Assembly: GCA_047601665.1 (NCBI GenBank) | Contig: JASGIT010000001.1 | Coordinates: 992,001 to 1,056,000, forward strand | Reading direction: 5' to 3' | DNA length: 64,000 nucleotides | From: JASGIT01 sp047601665 | Lineage (GTDB): Bacteria; Pseudomonadota; Gammaproteobacteria; Burkholderiales; Burkholderiaceae_C | Shown: one piece after another, positions 8,560-20,379 of the stretch | How the letters are laid out: the number at the start of each line of letters is the position of its first letter | Position numbering within the stretch: the first letter of the stretch is position 1 | Program-made: the position numbers and the translations under genes | The notes under the pieces: generated by a model | The model's input: only the letters and a program-made list of their open reading frames with translations | Told to the model about the DNA's origin: nothing | Databases searched by the model: none

Positions 8560-9341
8560 CCCCCCAGCCAGGAAGGCTTGCGTTTTTGCAGGAAGGCCTG
8601 CACGCCCTCGCGGCCTTCGGCGCTGGCGCGGATGTCGGCGATGCCTTCCACCGTGGCGGCGATCAGCGCGGCGTCGATCTCGCGGCCCGCCACGTCCCGC
8701 ACCAGTTTTTTGCAGGCGCGCACGGCGTTGGGGCTGGCGCTGGTCAAGGCTTGCAGCAGTTGGTCGACCTTGGCGTCCAATTGGTCTGCAGGCACCACTT
8801 CATGCACGAGGCCGATGCGCAGCGCCTCGGCTGCGTCGAACCGCTCTGCGGTGAGGAAGTAGCGCTGCGCCGCGCGCGCGCCCATGGCGCGGATGACGTA
8901 GGGGCTGATGGTGGCGGGGATGAGGCCGATCTTCACTTCGCTGAGGCAAAAGCCCGCAGTGTCCACCGCCACCGCCACGTCGCAGGCCGCGACCAGGCCC
9001 ATGCCACCCGCGTAGACGTCGCCCTGCACGCGGGCGATGGTGGGCTGGGGGCATTCCGCGATCACCCGCAGCATTTCGGCGAGCTTGCCCGCGTCGGCGA
9101 TGTTCTCGTCCCGCGTGTAGTCGGCCATGCGGCGCATCCAGTGCAGGTTGGCGCCGGCGCAGAAGGCAGGGCCTTCGGCGGCGAGCACCACGGCGCGCAC
9201 GCCGGGCCGCGCGCCCACGTCGATGAAAGCGGCGGTGATGTCGGCAATGGCTTCGTCGCTGAAGGCGTTGCGGATCTGCGGCTGGGTGAGGGTGATGCGG
9301 GCTACCGCGCCGGTTTGGGTGATGAAGAGGTTCTGGGTCAT
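8556..9341 (-). CDS. liuC: Methylglutaconyl-CoA hydratase (enoyl-CoA hydratase family)
   Basis: 261-residue crotonase-fold enzyme expected to hydrate 3-methylglutaconyl-CoA to HMG-CoA, between the carboxylase and lyase steps. The oxyanion-hole segments are visible as FCAGANLHWMRRMA (about 63-76) and GDVYAGGMGLVAACDVAVA (about 105-123). The CAGA[ND]LxWM pattern is characteristic of methylglutaconyl-CoA hydratases. The start at 9341 overlaps the DinB gene stop by 4 bases; longer open frame upstream is out of family. Confidence 0.92.
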   Translation of the reverse strand: MTQNLFITQTGAVARITLTQPQIRNAFSDEAIADITAAFIDVGARPGVRAVVLAAEGPAFCAGANLHWMRRMADYTRDENIADAGKLAEMLRVIAECPQPTIARVQGDVYAGGMGLVAACDVAVAVDTAGFCLSEVKIGLIPATISPYVIRAMGARAAQRYFLTAERFDAAEALRIGLVHEVVPADQLDAKVDQLLQALTSASPNAVRACKKLVRDVAGREIDAALIAATVEGIADIRASAEGREGVQAFLQKRKPSWLGG

Positions 9342-9850
9342 GGCTGCGCGGGGTTTTGCAGGTGGTAGACGAAATCCAGCTCCGGGCACGGCTGGCCCAG
9401 CGCCGTCAGCGCGGCGGTGATCTGGCCCCGGTGGTGCGTGCCGTGATTGAACACATGCGCCAGCGTGGCCGCGAACGGCAGCGACGCCGCGGTGCCACGC
9501 ATGGTGGTGTAGTCGAGCGTGCCGGCCCAGCGCGCAGGCGCAATGCCGGCGATCAAGGGCTCCCAGCGCTGCGCGCCCTCGCGCAGCCGGGCGGCGAGCT
9601 GGGCGCGGTCCGGCTCCAACTCGGCATCCAGCGCCACGCGCGGCGAAGTGCCCTCGGCAAAACGCACGAACCACAGGTGGTGTTCGCCCACCAGCAGGTG
9701 GTTGAGCGTGCCGTGGATGCTCTTGAAGAACAGGCCCATGTCGCGCCGGTAGTCGGCGTCGGGCACGACTGCCATGGCGTTCAGTAGCCGCTGGGTGGCC
9801 CAGACGTTGTAGCGGGCGAGTTGGGTGAAGTGGGCGATGGCATCCATCAT
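9338..9850 (-). CDS. DinB-family protein
   Basis: 170-residue four-helix DinB/YfiT-like protein. The metal-binding histidine pattern is present: HGTLNHLLVGEHHLW near residues 46-60 and HVFNHGTHHRGQI near 131-143. Relatives bind a divalent metal and include thiol-dependent transferases, but many are uncharacterised. Two consecutive ATGs (9850 and 9847) are possible starts; the first overlaps the VapC stop by one base (TGATG). It sits between a toxin-antitoxin pair and the hydratase gene in the operon, with no evident metabolic link. Confidence 0.85.
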   Translation of the reverse strand: MMDAIAHFTQLARYNVWATQRLLNAMAVVPDADYRRDMGLFFKSIHGTLNHLLVGEHHLWFVRFAEGTSPRVALDAELEPDRAQLAARLREGAQRWEPLIAGIAPARWAGTLDYTTMRGTAASLPFAATLAHVFNHGTHHRGQITAALTALGQPCPELDFVYHLQNPAQP

Positions 9851-10251
9851 CAATGCCCCCACACGCGCAGGCCGCGGTGCGCAGCCAGGGCGTCGTAGTC
9901 GCGATCGTTGTGCAGCAGCAGGTAGTCGTTTTCGATGCAGAAGGCGGCCACCATCACGTCGATGGCGCTGCGCACGGTGATGCCGCGTGCGCGCAGGTGG
10001 CGGTAGTGCCCGGCGGCGGCCAGTGCCAGGTCTTCGCCGCCGCAAAGCTCCACGCTCAAGGTTTGCAGCAGCAGGCGCGCCTGGCGCAGGGCTCGTTCTT
10101 CGCGGAAGCCGCGCAGCACTTCGAAAAGCACCAGGTCGGGCACGACCAGCCGGGTGTTGCCGTCGTCCAGCAGGCGGCGCAGTTCGTAGCGCGCCACCGA
10201 ATCGCGGGCGTTGAAAAAATCGATCCAGACACTGGAATCAACGACCAGCAC
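9850..10251 (-). CDS. vapC: PIN-domain ribonuclease toxin VapC
   Basis: 133-residue PIN-domain protein. The acidic residues of the Mg2+-dependent RNase site are visible: D in LVVDSSVWIDFF (about 2-13), E in LFEVLRGF (about 43-50) and D in IDVMVAAFCIEND (about 101-113). The start is a GTG at 10251, 14 bases inside the preceding vapB gene, the usual geometry for VapBC operons. It would cleave tRNA or rRNA when the antitoxin is degraded. Unusually, the pair sits inside a catabolic operon. Confidence 0.88.
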   Translation of the reverse strand: MLVVDSSVWIDFFNARDSVARYELRRLLDDGNTRLVVPDLVLFEVLRGFREERALRQARLLLQTLSVELCGGEDLALAAAGHYRHLRARGITVRSAIDVMVAAFCIENDYLLLHNDRDYDALAAHRGLRVWGH

Positions 10252-10564
10252 TGCGCACCGCCTTCCTCTGCTTGCCGCCGCCGCTGGCGGCTGCCGTCTT
10301 GCCTGCGCGGTACACGGCGCGCGGCTCCTGCACCATGTGTGCCGTAGCGGTTATCCCGGGCTCTTCTTGAGCCGGTTGCGTCCAGTCGATGGACTCGTCG
10401 CCCTCCCACTTCAGCTTGCCTTCCCACTTGAGGATTTCGCGGTACGCGGCCTGCCGCGCCAGCATACGCAGGCCCGCTTCCACCGCATCCTTCTTGGTGG
10501 TGAAAGGGCCGGCGTGCATGGCCTTGGCCAGCAGTTCGTCGTCAATGTCGATGTTGGTGCGCAT
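10238..10564 (-). CDS. vapB: VapB-type antitoxin
   Basis: 108-residue antitoxin. The N-terminal third (MRTNIDIDDELLAKAMHA, then TKKDAVEAGLRMLAR) is the VapB/type II ribbon-helix-helix region seen in proteins such as VapB of the MRTTxxIDDELL type. The C-terminal half is Pro/Ala-rich and low-complexity, longer than the usual 65-80 residues, with basic runs (GKTAAASGGGKQRK) overlapping the vapC start. It should bind VapC and autoregulate, but is 39 bases behind the carboxylase beta stop, with no evident promoter of its own. Confidence 0.82.
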   Translation of the reverse strand: MRTNIDIDDELLAKAMHAGPFTTKKDAVEAGLRMLARQAAYREILKWEGKLKWEGDESIDWTQPAQEEPGITATAHMVQEPRAVYRAGKTAAASGGGKQRKAVRSAGR

Positions 10565-10603
10565 GGCGTGTACAAAACAATGAATTCACACACACTCTAC
10601 ACC

Positions 10604-12211
<1,608 letters not shown>

Positions 12212-12306
12212 TGCTATCCTTTGCCTTTTCCGTTGCCTCGTTCACGACCCTGGCGGACCGCGCCCCAAGCGGCCGCGCGACCGCCCTCCGATCCTATTCT
12301 CCAACC

Positions 12307-14037
12307 ATGCATACCGTCGAAACCGTGCTGCTGGTGCTGATGCTGGGTGCGCTCAGCGGCATCGCGGCGCGCTACGCTCGCGCCGTGCCGCTGCCGCTGA
12401 TCCAGATCGCGCTGGGCGCGGCCCTTTCCTGGCCGCAGCAGGGGCTGCACATCCGCTTCGATCCGGAGCTGTTCCTGCTGCTGTTCATTCCGCCGCTGCT
12501 GTTCGCCGACGGCTGGCGCATTCCCAAGCGCGAGTTCTTCACGCTGTACAAGCCCATCCTGCGGCTGGCGCTGGGGCTGGTGCTGTTCACCGTGCTGGGC
12601 CTGGGCTACTTCGTGCATTGGATGATTCCGCAGATGCCGCTGCCCGTGGCCTTCGCGCTGGCCGCCGTGGTCTCGCCGACCGACGCGGTGGCGGTGTCGG
12701 CCATCACGCGCAACCTGGGAATGCCGAGCAAGACCATGCACATCCTGGAGGGCGAGTCGCTGCTCAACGACGCCTCGGGCCTGGTGGCGCTCAAGTTCGC
12801 GGTGGCCGCCACGCTCACCGGCCTGTTCTCGTGGACGCACGTGGCACGCGACTTCACCTGGATGGCGCTGGGCGGCCTGGGCATCGGCGCGCTGATGGGC
12901 TGGGGCTTCGCGAAGGCACGCGACACCATCACGCGCCGCGTGGGCGACGTGGCCGCGCCGCAGATGGCGCTGCTGCTGGTGCTGCTGCCCTTCGCGGCCT
13001 ACATCCTGGGCGAGCAGATCGGCGTCTCGGGCATCCTGGCGGCGGTGGCGGCGGGCATCGCCACCAATTTCGCCGACCTGCAGCGCGGCGAGTTCGTGGC
13101 CGAGCGTATGCAGACCGAGGGCCTGTGGACGCTGGTGGAAACCTCGTTCAACGGCGCCATCTTCCTGCTGCTGGGGCTGCAGCTGCCCTCCATCATCGGC
13201 ACCACGCTGAGCGAGGCCGGCCCCGACCGCTGGCGGCTGCTGGGCTACGTGGCGGCCATCTCGACCGCGCTGCTGCTGCTGCGCTGGGTGTGGCTGAGGC
13301 TGGGCGTGCGCGGCGCGCTGCTGCGCGCGCACGCCACCGGCAAGATGATCGAGCGCCCCTCGCTGCTGCTGAACCTGGCCACCACGCTGGCCGGCATCCG
13401 GGGCGCGGTCACGCTGGCGGCGGCGCTGTCGGTTCCCATCGCGCTCGAAAACGGCGAGCCCTTTCCGGCGCGCGACCTGCTGGTCTTCCTGGCCATGGGC
13501 ACCATCCTCTTCACGCTGGTGGTGGGCAGCATCGGGCTGCCGCTGGTGCTGCGCCGCCTGCCGCCCGTGGGCGAGCCGCTGGCGGCGCGGGAGGAGCGGC
13601 GCGCCCGCGTGGCCGCCTGCGAGGCGGCCATTGCCAGCCTGGGCCTGAGCAAGGAGCAGATGGCCCGGCACAGCCCCGAATGGCTGGCGCAGTACCAGGA
13701 GGTGGCCGGCCGCACCGCGCAGGACTACCGCAAGCGCATCGACATGCTCGACGACAACCCCGAAGTCGACCGCACGCCCGAGGCGCAGGCCGAAACGCCC
13801 GGCCTGATCCAGCAGCGCCGCAAGCGCTACGTGCTGGAGCTGGAAACGCGCCTGAAATGCCTGAAGGTGGAGCGCGAAACCCACTACGCCGAGCGGCGTG
13901 CCAATCGCATCAATGACGAGTCGCTGCGCAGCCTGGTGCACGAACTGGACCTGTCCGAGGTGTCGCTGGAAAAGCGGCTGGCCGTGTCGCGCCACGCGGC
14001 GGGCATGAACAAGGGCAAAGAGCCGCCACGGCACTGA
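12307..14037 (+). CDS. CPA1-family Na+/H+ antiporter
   Basis: 576-residue monovalent cation:proton antiporter of the NhaP/YjcE type in the inner membrane. About 12 helices in residues 1-420 include the transport-site signatures SPTDAVAVSAI (about 122-132) and EGESLLNDASGLVALKFA (about 152-170, the ND pair). A hydrophilic, charged tail of about 150 residues follows (EERRARVAACEAAIASLGLSKEQMARH), probably a cytoplasmic regulatory region. ATG at 12307 was chosen because the helices start there; no strong ribosome site is seen. It is single, divergent from liuD and convergent with the acyl-CoA synthetase gene. Confidence 0.92.
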   Translation: MHTVETVLLVLMLGALSGIAARYARAVPLPLIQIALGAALSWPQQGLHIRFDPELFLLLFIPPLLFADGWRIPKREFFTLYKPILRLALGLVLFTVLGLGYFVHWMIPQMPLPVAFALAAVVSPTDAVAVSAITRNLGMPSKTMHILEGESLLNDASGLVALKFAVAATLTGLFSWTHVARDFTWMALGGLGIGALMGWGFAKARDTITRRVGDVAAPQMALLLVLLPFAAYILGEQIGVSGILAAVAAGIATNFADLQRGEFVAERMQTEGLWTLVETSFNGAIFLLLGLQLPSIIGTTLSEAGPDRWRLLGYVAAISTALLLLRWVWLRLGVRGALLRAHATGKMIERPSLLLNLATTLAGIRGAVTLAAALSVPIALENGEPFPARDLLVFLAMGTILFTLVVGSIGLPLVLRRLPPVGEPLAAREERRARVAACEAAIASLGLSKEQMARHSPEWLAQYQEVAGRTAQDYRKRIDMLDDNPEVDRTPEAQAETPGLIQQRRKRYVLELETRLKCLKVERETHYAERRANRINDESLRSLVHELDLSEVSLEKRLAVSRHAAGMNKGKEPPRH

Positions 14038-14073
14038 GCAGGTGCGGGCGGCGCGCCGCCGCGCGGTGCCTGC
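14038..14073. terminator. GC-rich hairpin between convergent genes
   Basis: Between the converging antiporter and acyl-CoA synthetase genes lies GCAGG...CCTGC enclosing a 14-base perfect palindrome GGCGGCGCGCCGCC. No T-tract is present, so termination is plausible but not shown. Confidence 0.35.
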
Positions 14074-14080
14074 CGGCATC

Positions 14081-15739
<1,659 letters not shown>

Positions 15740-15803
15740 GCGGTCTCCTGCTGTTGTTTTCAGGGTGCAGCATACGCCCGCCGCGCTCCGCCAGCAGGAG
15801 CAG

Positions 15804-16454
15804 TCAGCCCAGCAGCAGGGGCAACTCGGCCATGCTGCGGATGACGTGCGCGACCCCGGCGGCCCGCAAGGCGTCCGCCGCGCCATCGGGGCAGAAGCCC
15901 ACCACCGTCGCGCCAGCGGCCACGCCGGCCGCCACGCCCGTCACCGTGTCTTCCACCACCAGGCAGCGCCCGGGCGGCACGGCCAGCGCCGCGGCCGCCG
16001 CCAGGTACACGTCGGGCGCGGGCTTGCTGGCAGGCATTTCGTGGCCGCTGAACACGCGGCCCGCGAAGTACGGGGCCAGGCCCACCTTGGCAAGCTGCAT
16101 TTCCACCTTGGCGCGGTCCGCGCCCGACGCGCAGGCGATGCGGCCCTGCAGCCGCCCATGCACGGCGCGCACCGCATCCACCGCACCGTCGATCGCCGTG
16201 AGCGAGGCCTCCAGCGCCGCGTTGCGCCGCGCGTAGAACTCGGCCATCCACGCATCGGTGAGCGGGCGGCCCGTGTGCCGCTCGATCAGCGCGGACTGGC
16301 TGCGCACCATCTTGCCCACGAACAACGCCATGCATTCCTGCAACGTCAGCGGCCAGCCCGCTTCGTCGAGCATGTCGCGCAGCGCGCCGCAGGTCAGGGG
16401 CTCGCTGTCGACGAGTACGCCGTCGCAGTCGAAAAGAATGGCTTGGAAGGTCAT
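15804..16454 (-). CDS. HAD-superfamily phosphatase (phosphoglycolate-phosphatase-like)
   Basis: 216-residue HAD subfamily IA hydrolase. All four motifs are visible: I, FDCDGVLVDSEPL (about 8-20, nucleophile and acid aspartates); II, ACASGAD (about 107); III, the lysine of ASKPAPDVY (about 147); IV, VVEDTVTGV (about 168). Family members dephosphorylate sugar phosphates or similar small molecules; the substrate here cannot be read from sequence. ATG overlaps the stop of the diguanylate cyclase gene (ATGA), so the two are co-translated. Confidence 0.88.
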   Translation of the reverse strand: MTFQAILFDCDGVLVDSEPLTCGALRDMLDEAGWPLTLQECMALFVGKMVRSQSALIERHTGRPLTDAWMAEFYARRNAALEASLTAIDGAVDAVRAVHGRLQGRIACASGADRAKVEMQLAKVGLAPYFAGRVFSGHEMPASKPAPDVYLAAAAALAVPPGRCLVVEDTVTGVAAGVAAGATVVGFCPDGAADALRAAGVAHVIRSMAELPLLLG

Positions 16455-18496
16455 TGGAGCGAGGGATAAAGGCTGTCGGGCGGGCCGTGCAAAGTGTCGA
16501 CGCAGTCGGGGCCATAGATTTCGGCCCGGTCGCGGCCCCGCTGCTTGGCGCGGTAGAGCGCGGCGTCGGCCTGCTGGAACAGGGCCTGGGCTACGTCCAC
16601 GCCCGCGCGGGGTTCGCCCGCCTCGGGGCCGAGTTCGGCGGGGCACAGGCTGGCCACGCCGATGCTGACGGTGACGATGCCGCCCTCGCCGCCGTGCGCA
16701 TGTTCCACGCTCAGCGCGCGCACGGCGGCGCACAGCCGCTCGGCCACGGCGCCGGCCTGGGCCTCGTCCGCGCCCGGCAGCAGCACGGCGAACTCCTCGC
16801 CGCCGAAGCGCGCCACCACGTCGCCGGCCCGGCCCAGCACCGACGTCAGCGCCCGCGCCACGCTTTGCAGGCACCGGTCGCCCGCCATATGGCCGTAGTA
16901 GTCGTTGAAGGGCTTGAAATGGTCCACGTCGACCATCAGCAGCCCCAGCGGCGTGCCGCCGCGCAGGGCGCGCGCCCATTCCTGCGTGACGGCTTCGCCC
17001 AGGGCCAGGCGGTTGGACACCTGGGTGAGCGGGTCTATGCGCACCTGGGCCTCCAGCGCGGTACGGTAGCGCTCCAGTTGCGCCTCGGCCCGCTTGCGGT
17101 CGGTGATGTCCTGCACCGTGCCCGTGATGCGCGCGCGCTTGGGGCCGTCTGCGCCGCTGCATTCGCCCCACACCTCGATCCAGCGCTCCTGCCGGTCGTC
17201 CGCGCGGTGGATGCGGTATTGGGTGCGCAGCGCCAGGCGCTTCGCCAGGGCATGGCCATGGAGGGCAAGCGTCTGCTCCTTGTCCTGCGGGTGCAGCAGT
17301 TCCACCCATTGGCGCAGCGGCACGCGGCCATCGCGCGGCAGGCCGAAGATGGCGCGGCCCATGCGCGACATGGAAAACTCGCGCAGCCCGGCGTCATAGG
17401 CGAAGTAACCCATCGAGGCGGCTTTCTGCGCCGCTTCGAGCCAATGTATGTTGCGCTCCAGCTTCTGCTTAAGCGAGCGCTCGCTGCGCCATGCGCGCCG
17501 CTGCCACAGCAGGCTGATGGCGACCGCCGAGAGCAAGCCCAGGGCGATCAGCAGGCCCAGCGCCAACCATTCGCGCCGCTGCGCGTCGGTGAAGGCTTCG
17601 GCGGTGTCGATCTTGGAGATGAGCAGCCAGTCGCTGTCCGGCACGGCGCTGGCGGTAGCCAGTACCTGGTGGCCCTGGTAGTCGGCGCCATAGAGCGTGC
17701 CACGCCCCCCCGCCACGGCCAGCGCCACGGCGGCATTGCCCATGTGGCCGACGGGCAGGCGCAGCGTGAGCGGCGCGTCGCGGCGGTGGCGCAGCGGGCT
17801 CAGGAAGATGATGTCGCCGCCCTGGCGCTCCACCAGCAGCGACTCCGCCGTGCGGCTGTTGTTGGGCCACACCTCCAGCAGCGGGTACAGCGTGGTGCGC
17901 GCGTCCACCACGAGCCAGACCGCGCCCACCGGCTCGCTGCCGTCGAACAGCGGCGCCAGCAGGCTGAAGAACGGGAAGGCGAAGCCCTCTTCGCGCCGCA
18001 GCCCCACCACGGCGGGCCGCGCGCTGGCGAATGCGCCGCGCAGCGCCTCCTGCTCGGGCGCGGGCAGGGCGGCCACCGGCGCCTGCGGCGCCCCCTGCAG
18101 CAGGCGGCCCTCCATGTCCGTCAGGTAGGCGGCGGTGTACTGCGTGTGCTCGACCAGCGAGCGCAGGCGTTCGTGCACCGGTGCCTCCAGCCCGGGCGCA
18201 CCCGCAGCGCCCGCCATGCGCCAGCGGTGCACGGCCTGGGCGAACAGACTGTCGTCCGTCAGCGCCGCGGCCTCGCCCACGCGGCGCTGGCGCCAGTCGG
18301 CGACGCCCATGTTCTGCATCTGGTTGATGGTGGAAAGGCCGACCTCGATCTGGTGGTGGTAGCGCTGCTCGCGCTCCTGGTAGATGAGCCACATGCCCCA
18401 GCCCACGCCCGCGGACAGCGCCAGCACCGCCAACGGCAGCAGCCACCAGGCGCGCAAAAGCGAGCCGTGGCTACTGAACAGGGCAGGCAGGCGCAT
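16451..18496 (-). CDS. Membrane-anchored diguanylate cyclase (Cache-like sensor, PAS, GGDEF)
   Basis: 681-residue protein from the ATG at 18496. A TTG at 18556 would add 20 residues lying in an A-tract region and looks less likely. Layout: TM helix (about 14-38), a long periplasmic sensor region (about 40-310), second TM helix (about 315-337), a PAS domain (about 360-490, ending in a PAC-like ARITGTVQDITDRKRAEAQLERYR linker), then GGDEF. The catalytic site is GGEEF in VVARFGGEEFAVLLPGAD, with an RxxD inhibitory site (RAGD) exactly five residues before it. It should synthesise cyclic di-GMP under product feedback control. It precedes and overlaps the HAD phosphatase gene. Confidence 0.9.
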   Translation of the reverse strand: MRLPALFSSHGSLLRAWWLLPLAVLALSAGVGWGMWLIYQEREQRYHHQIEVGLSTINQMQNMGVADWRQRRVGEAAALTDDSLFAQAVHRWRMAGAAGAPGLEAPVHERLRSLVEHTQYTAAYLTDMEGRLLQGAPQAPVAALPAPEQEALRGAFASARPAVVGLRREEGFAFPFFSLLAPLFDGSEPVGAVWLVVDARTTLYPLLEVWPNNSRTAESLLVERQGGDIIFLSPLRHRRDAPLTLRLPVGHMGNAAVALAVAGGRGTLYGADYQGHQVLATASAVPDSDWLLISKIDTAEAFTDAQRREWLALGLLIALGLLSAVAISLLWQRRAWRSERSLKQKLERNIHWLEAAQKAASMGYFAYDAGLREFSMSRMGRAIFGLPRDGRVPLRQWVELLHPQDKEQTLALHGHALAKRLALRTQYRIHRADDRQERWIEVWGECSGADGPKRARITGTVQDITDRKRAEAQLERYRTALEAQVRIDPLTQVSNRLALGEAVTQEWARALRGGTPLGLLMVDVDHFKPFNDYYGHMAGDRCLQSVARALTSVLGRAGDVVARFGGEEFAVLLPGADEAQAGAVAERLCAAVRALSVEHAHGGEGGIVTVSIGVASLCPAELGPEAGEPRAGVDVAQALFQQADAALYRAKQRGRDRAEIYGPDCVDTLHGPPDSLYPSLQ

Positions 18497-18617
18497 CGGA
18501 CGACAAAGGGCAGTAAAGGTCGGTAAAAAGGCAGCAAAGGGCCGCAAGCGCGGCAAAACACGGCGACGATGGCGGCACTATGACACAATTTGTAGCGCCG
18601 CCCCCACCGCCCCTCCC

Positions 18618-20159
18618 ATGTCTGCCCCCGCCCCTCCCGTGACCCGGCGCGATTGCCTCGCCCGCACCCTGGCACTGTGCGCCAGCCCCCTGGCCGCCGC
18701 GCCCGCGCGAGCGCAGCCTGCCGCCGGGCGCTCCAGCGTGGTGGCGTGCCTCTCGATCGAGCCCGACAGCCTCGATCCGACCATGGCGCCCTCCGCCGCC
18801 GTGGGCGAGGTGACGCACTACAACGTGCTGGAGGGACTGACCCGGATCGAGGAAAACGGCGCCGTCTCGCCGCTGCTGGCCGAATCCTGGCAGCAGAGTG
18901 CCGACGGGCTGGCCTGCACCTTCCGGCTGCGCCAGGGCGTGCGCTTCCATGACGGGCAGGCACTGGACGCCACCGCCGTGCGCTTCAGCTTCGAGCGCGC
19001 CGTGGCGCCCGGCGCCACCAACAAATCGCGCAAGGCGCTGTTCGACAACATAGCCGCCATCGCCACGCCCGACACGCGCACCGTGGCGCTGACGCTGCAC
19101 CGCCCCGACGCGCACCTGCTGTTCCGCCTGGGCGAAGGCCCCGCCGTCATTCTGCACCCGGCCACGGCGGCCCAGGCCGCCACGCAGCCCGTGGGCACGG
19201 GCCCCTACCGCGTGGCCCAGTGGAACCGCGGCCACAGCATCATGCTGGCGCGCGCGGACACCTGGCGCGGCAGCCCGCGCGATGACTCACGCGACGTGCA
19301 GCGCCCGCCCATCCCGAACGCCATCTTCCGCTTCATCCCCGACCCCGACGCGCAGGAGGCCGCGCTGCACGCGGGCGACGTGGACCTGTTTTTCCACTTC
19401 GCCACGCGCACCGTGCGACGCCTCCAGGACGACACGCGCTACCAGGTGCTGATCGGCACGTCGGGCGGCAAGGGGATGCTGGCGCTGAACCACCGGCGCG
19501 CGCCCCTGAACAATATGCGCGTGCGCCGCGCCATCACGCACGCCATCGACCGCGAGGGCTTCATCCGCACCGTGCTCGACGGGCGCGGCGCGGCCATCGG
19601 CAGCCACTTCTCGCCCACCGACCCGGGATACCTGCACCTCGAAAGCATGTACCCCTACGACCCCGACCGCGCCCGCGCGCTGCTGAAGGAGGCGGGCGTG
19701 GCCGCGCCGCTGCGCTTCAAGCTCACGCTGCCGCCCGCGCCCTATGCCCACGCGGGCGGGCCCGTGGTGGCGGAGTACCTGGCCCAGGTTGGCATACAGA
19801 CGGACATCGAGCGCGTGAGCTGGGCGCAGTGGCTGGCCGGCCCCTTCAAGGGCCAGTTCGACATGACGCTGATCAACCACGTCGAGCCGCTGGACTACCT
19901 GATCTACACCGACCCCGGCTACTACTTCGGCTACGACAGCCCCGCCTTCCGCGAACTGGCGCGCCGCCACGACGAAGCCCGCAACGCGCGCGAGCGGCAG
20001 CTGCGCTTTGCCGACCTGCAGCGCCACCTGGCGCTGGACGCCGCGAACGCCTGGATCTTCGCGCCCAAGATCGGCTCCGTGGTGCGCAAGGGGCTGCGCG
20101 GCGCGTGGATGAACTACCCGATCTTCGCGCACGACATCGCAGCGCTCTGGTGGGAATGA
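18618..20159 (+). CDS. ABC transporter periplasmic substrate-binding protein, family 5 (Tat-exported)
   Basis: 513-residue solute-binding protein of the oligopeptide/dipeptide/nickel class (SBP_bac_5). The N-terminus carries twin arginines in a Tat-like signal (PPVTRRDCLARTLALCASPLAAAPARAQ). The mature part has the usual family elements: SLDPTMAPSAAVGEVTHYNVLEGLTRI, LAESWQQSADGLACTFRLRQGVRFHDG and MRVRRAITHAIDREGFIRTVLDGRG. No permease or ATPase gene is adjacent, so it is an orphan here; the ligand is unknown. It is divergent from the diguanylate cyclase gene across a region of phased A-tracts. Confidence 0.9.
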   Translation: MSAPAPPVTRRDCLARTLALCASPLAAAPARAQPAAGRSSVVACLSIEPDSLDPTMAPSAAVGEVTHYNVLEGLTRIEENGAVSPLLAESWQQSADGLACTFRLRQGVRFHDGQALDATAVRFSFERAVAPGATNKSRKALFDNIAAIATPDTRTVALTLHRPDAHLLFRLGEGPAVILHPATAAQAATQPVGTGPYRVAQWNRGHSIMLARADTWRGSPRDDSRDVQRPPIPNAIFRFIPDPDAQEAALHAGDVDLFFHFATRTVRRLQDDTRYQVLIGTSGGKGMLALNHRRAPLNNMRVRRAITHAIDREGFIRTVLDGRGAAIGSHFSPTDPGYLHLESMYPYDPDRARALLKEAGVAAPLRFKLTLPPAPYAHAGGPVVAEYLAQVGIQTDIERVSWAQWLAGPFKGQFDMTLINHVEPLDYLIYTDPGYYFGYDSPAFRELARRHDEARNARERQLRFADLQRHLALDAANAWIFAPKIGSVVRKGLRGAWMNYPIFAHDIAALWWE

Positions 20160-20261
20160 CACACCTTCGGTAAAGGTCGTCCTGGGCTGCGGCGATGCAG
20201 CGCAGGCGGGTGTCGCCGTGCAAAAGGCGCCGCTATTGGAGCGCGCCTCGGCCGTCTACAA

Positions 20262-20277
20262 ATGTTATAACATCACA
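20262..20277 (+). promoter_or_regulatory. Zur-like operator before the COG0523 GTPase gene
   Basis: Contains the perfect 12-base palindrome ATGTTATAACAT (20262-20273) and reads TGTTATAACATCACA over 20263-20277. That differs at one position from the TGTTATAACATAACA form of the zinc-repressor Zur box I know from beta/gamma-proteobacteria. It lies about 105 bases before the ATG of a gene class commonly controlled by Zur. Site assignment is inference; binding would be by a zur gene elsewhere. Confidence 0.65.
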
Positions 20278-20379
20278 AACTGCCAATCTGCACGGAGTTT
20301 GGCCGGGATGGAGGCTGGCCACGCCAACAGCGCCGATCGCCCCCCGTCATCGACCTCGGTTTTTCCAGAAGACACCCCG

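Noticed and set aside
18496..18556. TTG-started extension of the diguanylate cyclase
   Set aside because: It lies in the phased A-tract region, has a TTG start and no ribosome site; the ATG at 18496 gives a normal start before the first membrane helix.
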